Source: Anaerolinea sp. (GTDB taxonomy: Bacteria > Chloroflexota > Anaerolineae > Anaerolineales > Anaerolineaceae). Taken from it: a stretch of 64,000 nucleotides of DNA. Both the position numbers and the translations under genes were made by a program. Every line of letters begins with the position of its first letter. Positions within the stretch are counted from its first letter, which is position 1. The notes beneath the pieces were generated by a model that saw only the letters and a program-made list of their open reading frames with translations, was not told the DNA's origin and made no database searches. Below, piece by piece: positions 35,935-44,756 of the stretch. Location of the stretch: NCBI GenBank assembly GCA_029975965.1, contig JARKOV010000058.1, positions 1-64,000 of the forward strand. The letters run 5' to 3'.

Positions 35935-36855
35935 GTGAAAAAGACACACTTGCTCGTCCTCATTTTGCTGGTGACCTTGCCACTCGCCGCCTGCCAGCCC
36001 GCTCAGCCGGCGCCTGAAGATGGAACCCTGAAGGTGCTGGCGGTCGAATCGTTCCTGGCGGACCTCACCCGCCAGGTTGCCGGCGAGCGCCTGACCGTCG
36101 ACACGCTCATCCCCGCCGGGCTTGACCCACACGCTTTCGAGCCGGCCCCGCAAGACGTGGCGCGCATCGCCTCCAGCCAGGTGCTGGTGGTCAACGGCGC
36201 CGGCCTGGAGGAGTGGCTCGACGAGGTGCTGCAGAACGCCGGCGGAGAGCGGTTGGTGATCGAAGCCTCCGCGGGGGTGCCTGTGCGCGTGACCAGCGCC
36301 GATGAGGCGGGCGCGCACGCCGGCGAGGTGGACCCGCATCTCTGGCTGGACCCGCAAAACGCCGCGCTGTACGTCGAGAACATCCGCGACGGCCTGATTC
36401 GCGCCGACCCGCAGGGAGAGGCGGTCTACGCCCAGAACGCCGCCGCCTACCTCGACCAGCTCGCCGGGCTGGACGCCTGGATCCAGGCGCAGGTGGCGCA
36501 AATCCCACCCGAGCGACGCCTGCTGGTCACCAACCACGAGAGCTTTGGCTATTTCGCAACCCGTTACGGCTTCACCCTGGTTGGAGCGGTCATCCCCAGC
36601 GCCAGCAGCAGCGCCTCGCCTTCCGCACAGCAACTGGCCGGGCTGGTCGACCAGATCCGCCAGAGCGGGGCCCCGGCCATTTTCCTGGAGACTGGCACCA
36701 ACTCGCAGCTCGCCGAGCAGGTGGCTCGCGAGACCGGCGCGAAGGTGGTCACCGGCCTGTTCACCCACTCGATCACCGAGCCCGGCGGACCGGCGCCGTC
36801 TTACCTGGCGATGATGCGCTATAATGTGACAGCCATCGTGGAGGCATTGAAGTGA
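35935..36855 (+). CDS. znuA: Zinc/manganese ABC transporter substrate-binding lipoprotein
   Basis: This 306-residue protein starts at GTG 35935 (GGAG upstream). A lipoprotein signal peptide ends in LPLAAC, so it is membrane-anchored outside the cytoplasm. Metal ligands of the cluster A-I fold are visible: His in LDPHAFEPAP, His in DPHLWLDP, His in NHESFGYFATRYGF, and the late acidic ETGTNSQ. There is no His-rich loop, so zinc versus manganese is not decided by this gene alone. A TATAAT inside its 3' end (36820-36825) could give extra transcription of the ATPase gene. Confidence 0.88.
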   Translation: MKKTHLLVLILLVTLPLAACQPAQPAPEDGTLKVLAVESFLADLTRQVAGERLTVDTLIPAGLDPHAFEPAPQDVARIASSQVLVVNGAGLEEWLDEVLQNAGGERLVIEASAGVPVRVTSADEAGAHAGEVDPHLWLDPQNAALYVENIRDGLIRADPQGEAVYAQNAAAYLDQLAGLDAWIQAQVAQIPPERRLLVTNHESFGYFATRYGFTLVGAVIPSASSSASPSAQQLAGLVDQIRQSGAPAIFLETGTNSQLAEQVARETGAKVVTGLFTHSITEPGGPAPSYLAMMRYNVTAIVEALK

Positions 36856-36886
36856 ACGCCCGCCGCCGCTCGCACCTTCTACCCCT

Positions 36887-37723
36887 ATGAACGCACACAT
36901 TTTTCCTGCCCAAGACCCCGCCCGCCTCGACCTGGAAGGCGTCAGCACCGGTTATAACGGCCAGATGGTGCTGCAAAACCTGACCTTCCAGGTGCCGCAC
37001 GGGCAGCGGATCGCCGTGGTGGGACCCAACGGGGCGGGTAAATCCACCCTGTTCAAGGCGCTGGTCGGCCTGTTACCGGTGCGCGCGGGCAGCATTCACA
37101 TCCACGGGCGACCCCTCGGCCACCACCAGGACTGTGTCGCGTACGTCCCGCAGCGGGGCGAGGTCGATTGGCGTTTCCCGGTCACGGTCGAGGACGTGGT
37201 GATGATGGGTCGCTTTGGGCGAACCGGCTGGCTGCGCCGCCCTTCCAGCCAGGACCGCGCCATCGTCCGGCGCAGCCTGGAGCAGATGGGCATCGCCCAC
37301 CTCGCCCGCCAGCCGATCGGCGACCTGTCGGGGGGGCAGCAACAACGCGCCTTCCTGGCCCGCGCTCTCGCCCAGCAGCCGCAGATCCTGCTGATGGACG
37401 AGCCCTTCACCGGCGGTGATATCACCACCCAGGAAGCCCCCCTCGACCTGCTCGTCCAGGTGCGCAGCGAATCGGTCACGGTGCTGTTCTCGACCCACGA
37501 CCTGAACATGGCTGCACAGCGCTTCGACGCGATTCTCCTGCTCAACCGCCGCCTGATCGCCTACGGCAAACCCGAGCAGGTATTTCGCGCCGAGAACATC
37601 CGCGCCGCGTTTGGCGGTCAGGCGCTGACCATCGATGGGGTGATCGTCGTCGACCAGTGCTGCCCCGGCGACGAGGAGCACGCCCACGCCCACGCTCACG
37701 AACACGGCGAAGGTGCGCCTTGA
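36887..37723 (+). CDS. znuC: Metal ABC transporter ATP-binding protein with His-rich tail
   Basis: The 278-residue ATPase has Walker A (GPNGAGKST), signature (LSGGQQQRAF), Walker B (ILLMDEPFTGGD) and H-loop (FSTHDLN). The C-terminus carries CCPGDEEHAHAHAHEHG, a likely zinc-binding tail. It lies 31 bases after the binding-protein gene and overlaps the permease gene by four bases. It energises metal import on the cytoplasmic side. Confidence 0.9.
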   Translation: MNAHIFPAQDPARLDLEGVSTGYNGQMVLQNLTFQVPHGQRIAVVGPNGAGKSTLFKALVGLLPVRAGSIHIHGRPLGHHQDCVAYVPQRGEVDWRFPVTVEDVVMMGRFGRTGWLRRPSSQDRAIVRRSLEQMGIAHLARQPIGDLSGGQQQRAFLARALAQQPQILLMDEPFTGGDITTQEAPLDLLVQVRSESVTVLFSTHDLNMAAQRFDAILLLNRRLIAYGKPEQVFRAENIRAAFGGQALTIDGVIVVDQCCPGDEEHAHAHAHEHGEGAP

Positions 37724-38553
37724 TCGCCTGGCTGCTCGACCCTCTCGGTTATGCGTTTATCCAGCGTGGGCTGCTGGCCGCCCTGCTGGTCGGCGTGGTG
37801 TGCGCTGTGATCGGCTGCTTCGTCGTGCTGCGCTCGATGGCCTACCTCGGCGACGCGCTCGCCCACGCCATCCTGCCGGGGGTGGCGGTGGCCTACCTGC
37901 TCGGCGGCAGCCTCACCCTGGGCGCTCTGGTCGCGGCGGTGCTGGTCGCCCTCGGCATCGGGGCGCTGTCTCGCCAGGGCACGATCAAAGAAGACACCGC
38001 CATCGGCATCCTCTTTGCGGCGGCGCTGTCGCTGGGGGTGGCGCTCATCTCCTCGATCCGCTCCTATGCCGTCGACCTGAGCCACATCCTGTTCGGCAAC
38101 GTGCTCGGCGTCAGCCAGAACGACCTGTGGATCACCGCCGGGCTGGGCGCCTTGATCCTGGCGGTGGTGATCGCGCTCTACAAGCCGTTCATGGTCATCT
38201 CGTTCGACCCGGTGCTGGCCGCCACGCTGCGCCTGCCGCGCGAGCTGCTGCGCAACCTGCTGCTCGTTCTGCTCGCTCTGACCATCGTCGTCTCGCTGCA
38301 GACGGTCGGGGTGGGGCTGGTGGCGGCCATGCTGGTCACTCCGGCCGCCACGGCCTACCTGCTGGCGCGCCGCCTGCCCGCCATGATGGCCCTCGCCGCG
38401 CTGTTCGGCGCCCTCTCCAGCGTGATCGGCATGTATGCCAGTTATTACCTCAACGTGGCTTCCGGGGCGGCGATTGTGCTCGTCGCCACGGCTTTTTTCC
38501 TGCTGGCATTCTTCTTTGCTCCGCGCAAAGGGCTGGTTTGGGCCAGGCGGTAG
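37720..38553 (+). CDS. znuB: Metal ABC transporter permease (ABC-3 family)
   Basis: This 277-residue ABC-3 permease has about eight membrane segments and the typical FVVLRSMAYLGDALAHAILPGV motif near the N-terminus and TVGVGLVAAMLVTPAATAYLL near the C-terminus. Translation probably starts at TTG 37720, overlapping the ATPase stop as TTGA, with AAGGTG upstream. It completes the zur-znuA-znuC-znuB operon. Confidence 0.9.
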   Translation: MIAWLLDPLGYAFIQRGLLAALLVGVVCAVIGCFVVLRSMAYLGDALAHAILPGVAVAYLLGGSLTLGALVAAVLVALGIGALSRQGTIKEDTAIGILFAAALSLGVALISSIRSYAVDLSHILFGNVLGVSQNDLWITAGLGALILAVVIALYKPFMVISFDPVLAATLRLPRELLRNLLLVLLALTIVVSLQTVGVGLVAAMLVTPAATAYLLARRLPAMMALAALFGALSSVIGMYASYYLNVASGAAIVLVATAFFLLAFFFAPRKGLVWARR

Positions 38554-38619
38554 GGATACTCCTCCCTACAATCAGCTTGCAGCAACCTCGCCGTAGCCGT
38601 CGAGCGCTGGCACCTGTAC

Positions 38620-38625
38620 TATAAT
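38620..38625 (+). promoter_or_regulatory. -10 box of a probable leaderless GT2 gene
   Basis: TATAAT lies nine bases before ATG 38635, with no Shine-Dalgarno sequence between. The -35 region is poor. Confidence 0.5.
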
Positions 38626-38634
38626 TAACCCCGC

Positions 38635-39405
38635 ATGACCCACCTCTCCGTCATCATCCCGGCTTACAACGAAGCCAAGGCCATCCAGGCGGGCAAGCTA
38701 ACCCGCGTGCGCGACTGGCTGGCGCAGCAGGCATACCCCTCCGAGCTGATCGTGGTGGACGACGGCAGCCAGGATGACACCGCCGCCCTGGCCGGATCGC
38801 TGGCAGACACCCTGCGCATCGAGCATGCCGGGAAAGCCGCGGCTATCGTCGCCGGTATTCAACATGCCAGAGGGGAGTACGTTCTCTTCACCGACATGGA
38901 CCAGGCCACGCCGATCGGCGAGGCCCCCGCGCTGCTCGCCAGGCTGGGCAACGGCGCTGAGGTCGCCATTGGCAGCCGCGGCCTCTCCCGCCCTGGCGCG
39001 CCGCCGGCCCGTTACCTGCTCAGTTGGGGGCAGATGGCGCTGCGCACCCTCCTGTTGGGCGTCCGCCTGACCGATACACAGTGTGGTTTTAAAGCCTTTC
39101 GCCGTGACGCCGCCCTGGCTGTGCTCGAAAACTTGCGCCTGTACCATCCCCAGCGCCTGTCCGCCCTCCAGGGACCGAGCGTCACCAGCGGTTTCGACGT
39201 GGAATTTCTCTTCGTGGCGCATCGCCTGGGCTTTACCATCCGCGAGGTGCCGGTGAGCTGGAATTACCAGGAGACTCGCCGGGTGAAAATCATCCGCGAT
39301 ATGGCGCGCGGGATCCGCGACCTGGCGCGCATCGCCTACGCCGACCTGCGCGGCCAGTATCCGAAGCGAAAGCCCGGTTTCACCCATCAAAACCAGTCTG
39401 ATTGA
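38635..39405 (+). CDS. Family 2 glycosyltransferase, dolichyl-phosphate-glucose-synthase-like
   Basis: The 256-residue enzyme has the GT-A fold: SVIIPAYNEA, nucleotide-binding VVDDGSQDDT, catalytic/metal FTDMDQATP, the acceptor-loop TDTQCGFKAF and the late VPVSWNYQET. It resembles synthases that load glucose or mannose on polyprenyl phosphate. Such a product is the donor type used by GT-C enzymes like that at 4113, though the link is inference. There is no membrane tail. Confidence 0.85.
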   Translation: MTHLSVIIPAYNEAKAIQAGKLTRVRDWLAQQAYPSELIVVDDGSQDDTAALAGSLADTLRIEHAGKAAAIVAGIQHARGEYVLFTDMDQATPIGEAPALLARLGNGAEVAIGSRGLSRPGAPPARYLLSWGQMALRTLLLGVRLTDTQCGFKAFRRDAALAVLENLRLYHPQRLSALQGPSVTSGFDVEFLFVAHRLGFTIREVPVSWNYQETRRVKIIRDMARGIRDLARIAYADLRGQYPKRKPGFTHQNQSD

Positions 39406-39456
39406 CCACTAAGGAATTTGCGCGCCCACGGCGCCTGCCGTGCGCTTGCGCCAGGT

Positions 39457-39497
39457 AAAAGCCGGAGAGGACCATTGGTCGTCTCCGGCTTTTTTTC
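39457..39497. terminator. Bidirectional intrinsic terminator
   Basis: AAAAGCCGGAGAGGACCA and TGGTCGTCTCCGGCTTTTTTT form a long stem with one mismatch. It has an A-run before and a T-run after, between convergent genes. Confidence 0.9.
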
Positions 39498-39519
39498 TGA
39501 ATCTCCTGCGTGGAGCGGG

Positions 39520-40167
39520 CTAATCCCTGTGGTAGCCGGTAATGTAACCCGGCGCGGGCATGACCACGCCAGCGTCGGGCTGCGGCGCGCCGGGTCGCAG
39601 CGCCAGCGGCAGCAACCCTGCCCAAACCGGCAAATCGTAATCTTGCTCGTCGTCCTTGGGCGGCCCGCTGCGCACCTTGGCCGAGGCGCTTTCGATCTCG
39701 ATCGCCACCACGCTGGTTGCGTCCAGCTCCTTGCGATTGGGCAGCCGCGCCTCGGCCCAGCGACCCGGGCAAACGTGCTCGGTGATCACTTCCAGCGCGC
39801 GCAGCTTTTCCTCATCGCCTTCCACCAGCCGGCCCTGCCCAAAGATCATCGCTGAGCGGTAATTGATCGAGTGGTGGAACACTGCACGCGCCAGCACCAG
39901 TCCGTCGACCAGTGTGGCAGTCACGCACACTTCGCCGCCGGCCTGGATGTGCTTGAGCAGGCGGCTGGCTTTGGCTCCGTGCAGGTAAAGCGTGTTTCCC
40001 AGGCGCCCGTGCAAGGTGGGGATGACAAACGGCTGCCCGCCCTCCGCGATGCCCACGTGGCAGATCAGCGCCTCGTCGAGGATGGCGTAAAGGGTTTCCG
40101 GGTCGTATCGTCCGCGATCCGGGATGCGCCGCACGCGGTTGCGGGGAGTTTGAGGGTAGTCGGGCAT
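39520..40167 (-). CDS. Pyridoxamine 5'-phosphate oxidase-like flavin protein (NimA/PPOX type)
   Basis: The 215-residue split-barrel protein has VGIAEGGQPFVIPTLHGRL, YLHGAKASRLL and a central VFHHSINYRSAMIFGQG, the flavin-site pattern of the PPOX/NimA family. It probably binds FMN or heme and reduces a small molecule. TGGAGG precedes the ATG. The gene stands alone; a hairpin repeat lies upstream. Confidence 0.83.
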   Translation of the reverse strand: MPDYPQTPRNRVRRIPDRGRYDPETLYAILDEALICHVGIAEGGQPFVIPTLHGRLGNTLYLHGAKASRLLKHIQAGGEVCVTATLVDGLVLARAVFHHSINYRSAMIFGQGRLVEGDEEKLRALEVITEHVCPGRWAEARLPNRKELDATSVVAIEIESASAKVRSGPPKDDEQDYDLPVWAGLLPLALRPGAPQPDAGVVMPAPGYITGYHRD

Positions 40168-40258
40168 GCAAGCCTCCAGAAGGGTATCGGTAAAGCCGAA
40201 TTATACAGAGAAAAGGGCGGGTATCCAAGCCCGCCGCTCCGGTTCGTGTGTGTCTTTG

Positions 40259-40326
40259 TATTGTGTTTAAATGATCTGTAAACTGTGGGCTTTGCCCCAC
40301 AGTTTACAGATCATAAGCTGCGCGAT
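40259..40326. repeat. Dispersed hairpin element with compensatory stem change
   Basis: CTGTAAACTGTGGG / CCCACAGTTTACAG: the A-T pair of other copies is C-G here, on both arms. The flanks are ATTGTGTTTAAATGAT and ATCATAAGCTGCGCGATC. It lies between two minus-strand genes. Confidence 0.88.
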
Positions 40327-40337
40327 CTGCCTTCGCG

Positions 40338-41393
40338 TCAATCCTGGCAGCCGGGCAGGAGGATCGTCTCGATCATCTGCACGATGCGGCTGTCGTCGCT
40401 GTCGGCGGTGGTGACCACGACCAGGTCCAGCGCCGGGACGACGTAAATGAGCTGCCCGAAGCGCCCGCGCGCGGCGTAGGCCCCCTCCTCCGGGTCGAGC
40501 CACCACTGGTAGCCGTACTCCCAATCGCCGCCGGTCGCGGTGTGCCGGGTTGTCGCGGCTTGCACCCAGGCCGGCGAGACGATTTGCCGTCCCTGCCAGC
40601 GGCCGCCTTGCAGGTAGAGATAGCCCAATTTGGCCATATCGCGCGGGACGAGGTGCAACCCCCACCCGCCGATCGGGATGCCTTCGGCGTCGACGTCCCA
40701 GGCGTAGTTTTGAATGCCCAGGGGGGCAAAGAGGTTTTGCTCGGCAAACCTGCGCGCATTTCCACCGGCAACCTGCTGAAGGATGGCCGAAAGCACGTGC
40801 GAGCAGCCGGAGCAGTAGTTGAACTCCGTCCCCGGCGCGCCCGCCATGGGCAGATCCATCACGAAGCCGACCCAATCGTCGCTGAGGTACATCGCGCGGT
40901 AGGTCGGGTCACCCTCCTGCCAGTCCAGGCCGGAGGTCATGCTGAGCAGATGCTCGACCGTCATCGCGGTTTTTGCGGCATCGGCGTTCGCGAACTGCCG
41001 CCCGGCAAGCTCATCTACCACCCGCCGGTCGACTCCTTCCAGCAGGCCCTGGTCGATGGCGATCCCCACCAGCGTGGCGGTGAAGCTCTTGGTCACCGAG
41101 TACAGCTCGTGGCGAGTCTCCGCGGTGTACCCCGCAAAGTACGTTTCGCTAACCAGCGCGCCGTGGCGGATCACCAGCAAGCTGTGCAGGTTGAGGCGGA
41201 GCTCCTCCGCCGCTCGCACGGCGGCGGCGATGGCCTCCGGGTCGATGCCCTGTTCCTCGGGGGTCGAGATGGGCCACTCGAACGCGATTGCCTCGCCGGA
41301 TGAAACCGGCTGTGCCGGAGCGACCGCTCCGGCGCAGCCGCAGAGCAGCGCCAGGGCAAACAGGCAAACGGTGAAGGATTGGAGACGACGCAT
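40338..41393 (-). CDS. Beta-lactamase-family serine hydrolase lipoprotein
   Basis: The 351-residue protein has a signal peptide ending in a lipobox (LALLCGC). The class C/EstB-like catalytic SxxK is in YSVTKSF, the second motif in FNYCSGCS replaces the usual YxN, and late HTATGGDWEYGYQWW occupies the KTG/HxG region. It probably acts outside the membrane as an esterase, peptidase or transpeptidase-like enzyme. The substrate is unknown. Confidence 0.85.
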   Translation of the reverse strand: MRRLQSFTVCLFALALLCGCAGAVAPAQPVSSGEAIAFEWPISTPEEQGIDPEAIAAAVRAAEELRLNLHSLLVIRHGALVSETYFAGYTAETRHELYSVTKSFTATLVGIAIDQGLLEGVDRRVVDELAGRQFANADAAKTAMTVEHLLSMTSGLDWQEGDPTYRAMYLSDDWVGFVMDLPMAGAPGTEFNYCSGCSHVLSAILQQVAGGNARRFAEQNLFAPLGIQNYAWDVDAEGIPIGGWGLHLVPRDMAKLGYLYLQGGRWQGRQIVSPAWVQAATTRHTATGGDWEYGYQWWLDPEEGAYAARGRFGQLIYVVPALDLVVVTTADSDDSRIVQMIETILLPGCQD

Positions 41394-41436
41394 GGTCAAC
41401 ACCTGCTGGGGATGACCGAATGAAGGCCTGCGCCAA

Positions 41437-42924
41437 TTATACTTCCGCCCGGCGCCCGCCGTTCTCGTCGATGTACCACCAGTCGCCGGCGTAGGTGGGC
41501 GCACCCGCCCCCAACACCCCTGCCAGGCCGAGCTGCCCCTTGCCCGTGACGCCTTCGCGCGCGCCGTCCACGCGCGGATCGGCGTAGCGCGTGAACCATT
41601 CGTCCAGCTCACCCTTGAGCTGCGCGGTGACCGACTCGAAGCCAGCCTGCCCATAGCGGTTGCGCTCCTCGCCGGGGTCCTCGTCCAGGTCATACAGCTC
41701 GTGCGGTCCGTACGGGTAGCGATGCACGTACTTCCAGCGCCTCCCGCGGATCATGCGCACCGGCCCGTATTCGTCAAAGACGACCACGTGCTCGCGTCCG
41801 TGCAACGCCTCGCCGCGCAGCAGCGAGGCAAAACTGCGCCCGGGCAGGCGTGCCGCGAGCGGGTTTTCCAGCCCGAGGTGGTCGAGCAGGGTGGGCAGCA
41901 GATCGTACTGGCTGAGCAGGTCGGCGTTGGTCACGCCTTGCGGCACCCGCCCAGGCTGCGAGACGATCAGCGGCACCTTGACCGAGGTGTCGTACATATT
42001 CTGCGGAAAAGTCGCGTTGCCCTTGCCCCACAGGCCGTGGTGCCCCATATTCATGCCGTTGTCGCTGGCAAAGATCACCAGCGTATCCGCCAGGCGCCCG
42101 TGAGCCTGCAACCGTTCGAGCAGTTGCCCCACCCCACGGTCGACCCCGCTGAGCGAGGCATAGTAACCGGTGAGCAGCTCGCGCCGCCGTTCGCCGGTTC
42201 CGCGCGGCGCGCTGTTGATCTGGTGAGGGTGGGCGGGCAGGTCCGGGATGGACTCGAACGGGCAGTCGCGGTACAGCTCGCGCAGCTCGGCGGGGTGCTG
42301 GGCGGCGTCCCAGGGGCTGTGCGGCGCAGTGTAATGCACCGAGAGGTAAAAGGGTTGGGGGTTGCCGGCCTGTTGATCGAGAAACTCGAGCGCGTGGGTG
42401 GTGATGGCGTCGGTCAGGTAGCCCGGCTCGCGGCGCAGCTCGCCATCGATGATCATCGGCGCGTTGAAGTACCCGCTCCCGCCAAAGGGCACCACCCGCC
42501 AATACGAAAAGCCCATCTGGGGGGTCAGGCTGTCGCCCAGGTGCCACTTGCCGCTCAAGCCGCAGGTGTACCCGGCCGCGGCGAGGAAATCGGTGTAGCC
42601 GCTCAACCCCTCCAGGTAGCGGATGGCGACCTCATCACCGCCGAAATTGTCGTCGCCCAGCGCCCGGCACATCGCTTCGGGCAGGTTGCCGCGCTTGATC
42701 CAGTCGTGCACGCCGTGCTGGGACGGGATGCGCCCGGTCAGCAGTGAAGCGCGCGCCGGCGAGCAAACCGGCGATGCGCAGAAGAAATGGTCGAAGCGCA
42801 TGCCGGTCGACGCGAGCCGGTCGAGGTGCGGGGTGTGGATCTCGCGGTTGCCCGCGCAGCCCAACGCCCACGCCCCCTGGTCGTCGGTGAGGATGAACAG
42901 GATATTGGGGCGGGTAGGAGACAT
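41437..42924 (-). CDS. Sulfatase (formylglycine-dependent)
   Basis: The 495-residue enzyme has N-terminal metal-binding LFILTDDQGAWALG, the formylglycine motif CSPARASLLTGR (Cys type, so maturation needs FGE or an anaerobic maturase), LSGKWHLGD, and SDNGMNMGHHGLWGKG with further metal ligands. No signal peptide is seen, so it is probably cytoplasmic. Its neighbours are glycosidases, which suggests sulfated-glycan breakdown, but choline- or phosphonate-type relatives cannot be excluded. Confidence 0.9.
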   Translation of the reverse strand: MSPTRPNILFILTDDQGAWALGCAGNREIHTPHLDRLASTGMRFDHFFCASPVCSPARASLLTGRIPSQHGVHDWIKRGNLPEAMCRALGDDNFGGDEVAIRYLEGLSGYTDFLAAAGYTCGLSGKWHLGDSLTPQMGFSYWRVVPFGGSGYFNAPMIIDGELRREPGYLTDAITTHALEFLDQQAGNPQPFYLSVHYTAPHSPWDAAQHPAELRELYRDCPFESIPDLPAHPHQINSAPRGTGERRRELLTGYYASLSGVDRGVGQLLERLQAHGRLADTLVIFASDNGMNMGHHGLWGKGNATFPQNMYDTSVKVPLIVSQPGRVPQGVTNADLLSQYDLLPTLLDHLGLENPLAARLPGRSFASLLRGEALHGREHVVVFDEYGPVRMIRGRRWKYVHRYPYGPHELYDLDEDPGEERNRYGQAGFESVTAQLKGELDEWFTRYADPRVDGAREGVTGKGQLGLAGVLGAGAPTYAGDWWYIDENGGRRAEV

Positions 42925-43012
42925 AGGTTTATTGTATGCGAAAAGCGCCCCGTTTGATTTCCACAATCCTGGCTATCTGGCGGCGACGATCACTCGTCTC
43001 AAAAATAGACGA

Positions 43013-43057
43013 TCAGGGGTGTTTTGCAGTGGCACACCCGCTGCAAAACACCCCTGA
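43013..43057 (-). terminator. Perfect 17-bp hairpin after the GH4 gene
   Basis: TCAGGGGTGTTTTGCAG (43013-43029) and CTGCAAAACACCCCTGA (43041-43057) flank an 11-base loop. On the minus strand TCGTCTATTTTTG follows. It is a terminator or an operator between GH4 and sulfatase. Confidence 0.6.
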
Positions 43058-43078
43058 ATCTAGATTTTCAGATATCTT

Positions 43079-44389
43079 CTACTTAAACCACATCGGCAGG
43101 TAATCGCGGTGCGTGTCGAGGATCACGTCCATCATCTTCTCGGCCTCCGCCTCGGTGCGCACCGTCTCGCCGGCCACCAGCGCCTGGATCGCCAGCTTGC
43201 GGTCGGCCTTGAGCGCCGCCTCGACGGTCAGCTCTTGCGTGCCGAGGATGCGCAGCAAAATGGCGGTGATACCTGGCGGCAACGCGCCAAAGGTCAGCGG
43301 TTGGAAGCCGTCGCCGTTGATCAAGGTGGTCGCTTCGAGCACCGCGCCTTCCGGCAGGTTGGTGGCGGTGCCGTGGTTGGGCAGGTTGACCGTGCGCAGG
43401 ATCTGGTCCTCGCCCAGCGCGGCGTTGAGCACATCGATGAAGAGGTCCTCGTCCTTGAACATCTCTTTTTCAGAGGGGTTCTCCGCGCGCTTGATGATCG
43501 GCGCGCGCCCGTAAGCCTGGTCGGCCATCTCATCGTAGACCCGGTCGAAGGTCGCGGCGTACTGCTCGAAGTTGTGGAAGTCCATGCCGAAGGTCTTCCC
43601 GTAATAGGCGCCCTTGCCCTGCCAGCCGGGCACGAACTCGCAGATGTGCCCGTCGCCCACGCAGGGGAAGGCGTCGAACATGCGGAAGAGCTCCCAGGTG
43701 TAGGGGTTGCCCAGAGCAGCGCCTTTCTCTTCCATCACCTTGCGCACCTGCGGCCAGACGCTCTCGCCCTTGTACGACAGGTCGGTGATCCAGGTGAAGT
43801 GGTTGGCGCCGATCGCGCGGCAGGTCAGTTGGTCCCAGGGCATGCCGATCAGGTTGGCCAGGTAATGCTGGTAATACGTGACCCCATAGCACAGCCCGGC
43901 CACCTTCAGGCCGGTCGTCTTGGAAACCGCCCACACGTTGACCGTCAGCGGGTTGGAGAAGTTGATGAAGAGCGCGTTGGGGCATAGCCGTTCGACGTCG
44001 CGGGCGACCTCCACCAGCACGGGGATCATGCGCAGCGCGCGCGAGACCCCGCCCGCGCCGTAGGTGTCACCGGTGGACTGGTAGATGTTGAACTGGCGGA
44101 AGACGGCCACGTCTTTTTCCCAGGCGCGCCGCCCACCGACCCCGATCACCGAGACGACCGCGTCGGCGCCGGGCAGCACCTCGCAGCGATCGAGCGAGCC
44201 GCGCACCGTTACCGGCGCGTGGTAGGTATCCACTAGCCGCTTGGTGAGCAGCTCGGCGATTTCGAGCGCCTTGGGGTCGATATCCACCAGGCGAACCTCC
44301 CATTCACCCCCCTTGGTGATCAGGCTCTCGACGATCCCGCGGGTGAAATAGGTGCTGCCAACTCCCAGGATGACAATCGTCTTCTTCAT
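43079..44389 (-). CDS. Glycoside hydrolase family 4 (alpha-glucosidase/galactosidase type)
   Basis: The 436-residue enzyme has the NAD-binding ILGVGSTYFTRGIVES, the substrate loop with FINFSNPLTVNVWAV, a metal-site Cys167 in LCYGVTYY and His in GANHFTWITDL. GH4 enzymes use NAD, Mn and oxidation-elimination chemistry to cleave glycosides. The usual family motif after Cys is His; here it is Tyr168. AAGGAG precedes the ATG. It is next to a sulfatase and near a GH2 enzyme. Confidence 0.9.
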   Translation of the reverse strand: MKKTIVILGVGSTYFTRGIVESLITKGGEWEVRLVDIDPKALEIAELLTKRLVDTYHAPVTVRGSLDRCEVLPGADAVVSVIGVGGRRAWEKDVAVFRQFNIYQSTGDTYGAGGVSRALRMIPVLVEVARDVERLCPNALFINFSNPLTVNVWAVSKTTGLKVAGLCYGVTYYQHYLANLIGMPWDQLTCRAIGANHFTWITDLSYKGESVWPQVRKVMEEKGAALGNPYTWELFRMFDAFPCVGDGHICEFVPGWQGKGAYYGKTFGMDFHNFEQYAATFDRVYDEMADQAYGRAPIIKRAENPSEKEMFKDEDLFIDVLNAALGEDQILRTVNLPNHGTATNLPEGAVLEATTLINGDGFQPLTFGALPPGITAILLRILGTQELTVEAALKADRKLAIQALVAGETVRTEAEAEKMMDVILDTHRDYLPMWFK

Positions 44390-44470
44390 GGTTGGATCTC
44401 CTTGTGATGGTTTAGCTCCACGGCAGGTTGACTGCCGGTTTGGATTGAAAAAGGGGCATGGGTTGACCCC

Positions 44471-44476
44471 ATTATA
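44471..44476 (-). promoter_or_regulatory. Candidate -10 box for the GH4 gene
   Basis: Minus-strand TATAAT lies 81 bases before the start codon. TGTTTGTTTGTGAACA-like sequence lies just upstream. Confidence 0.4.
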
Positions 44477-44570
44477 CTACAATCTGTTTGTTTGTGAACA
44501 TTGAATGATTATTTATGAGCATAAATCCCGCGGGCGATTTCATTTCCGCACCCCAGGCGCCTTCTGCGCC

Positions 44571-44637
44571 TGTGTTTCAATATTCCTGTCAAATGTGGGT
44601 TGTGCCCCACATTTGACAGGAAATACATTACACAATC
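44571..44637. repeat. Dispersed hairpin element with compensatory stem change
   Basis: TGTGTTTCAATATTC, CTGTCAAATGTGGG / CCCACATTTGACAG, then ACATTACACAATC. Both arms carry a C-G in place of the common A-T pair. It has both conserved flanks, TGTGTTTCAA and ATTACACAATC. Confidence 0.9.
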
Positions 44638-44686
44638 GTGACTACTCAGCCAGAGGTGCAAGAGACCCGAATTTGAGGGCTTGTCT
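44638..44686 (-). promoter_or_regulatory. Remnant of the structured leader element abutting a hairpin repeat
   Basis: On the minus strand the sequence reads AAATTCGGG, then GGCTGAGTAGTCAC, and runs directly into GATTGTGTAAT of the adjacent hairpin element. AAATTCGGG and GGCTGAGTAGTT occur in the same order in leader copy B. The 5' arm AACTGCTCAG is absent. The rest of the 367-base gap holds no recognised feature. Confidence 0.45.
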
Positions 44687-44756
44687 GAAAAGCATTCTTG
44701 GTGCCTTGGAGACTTTGGGGTTGATTTCTTCTTCTCCGGCACGGCGCGAAACGCTT

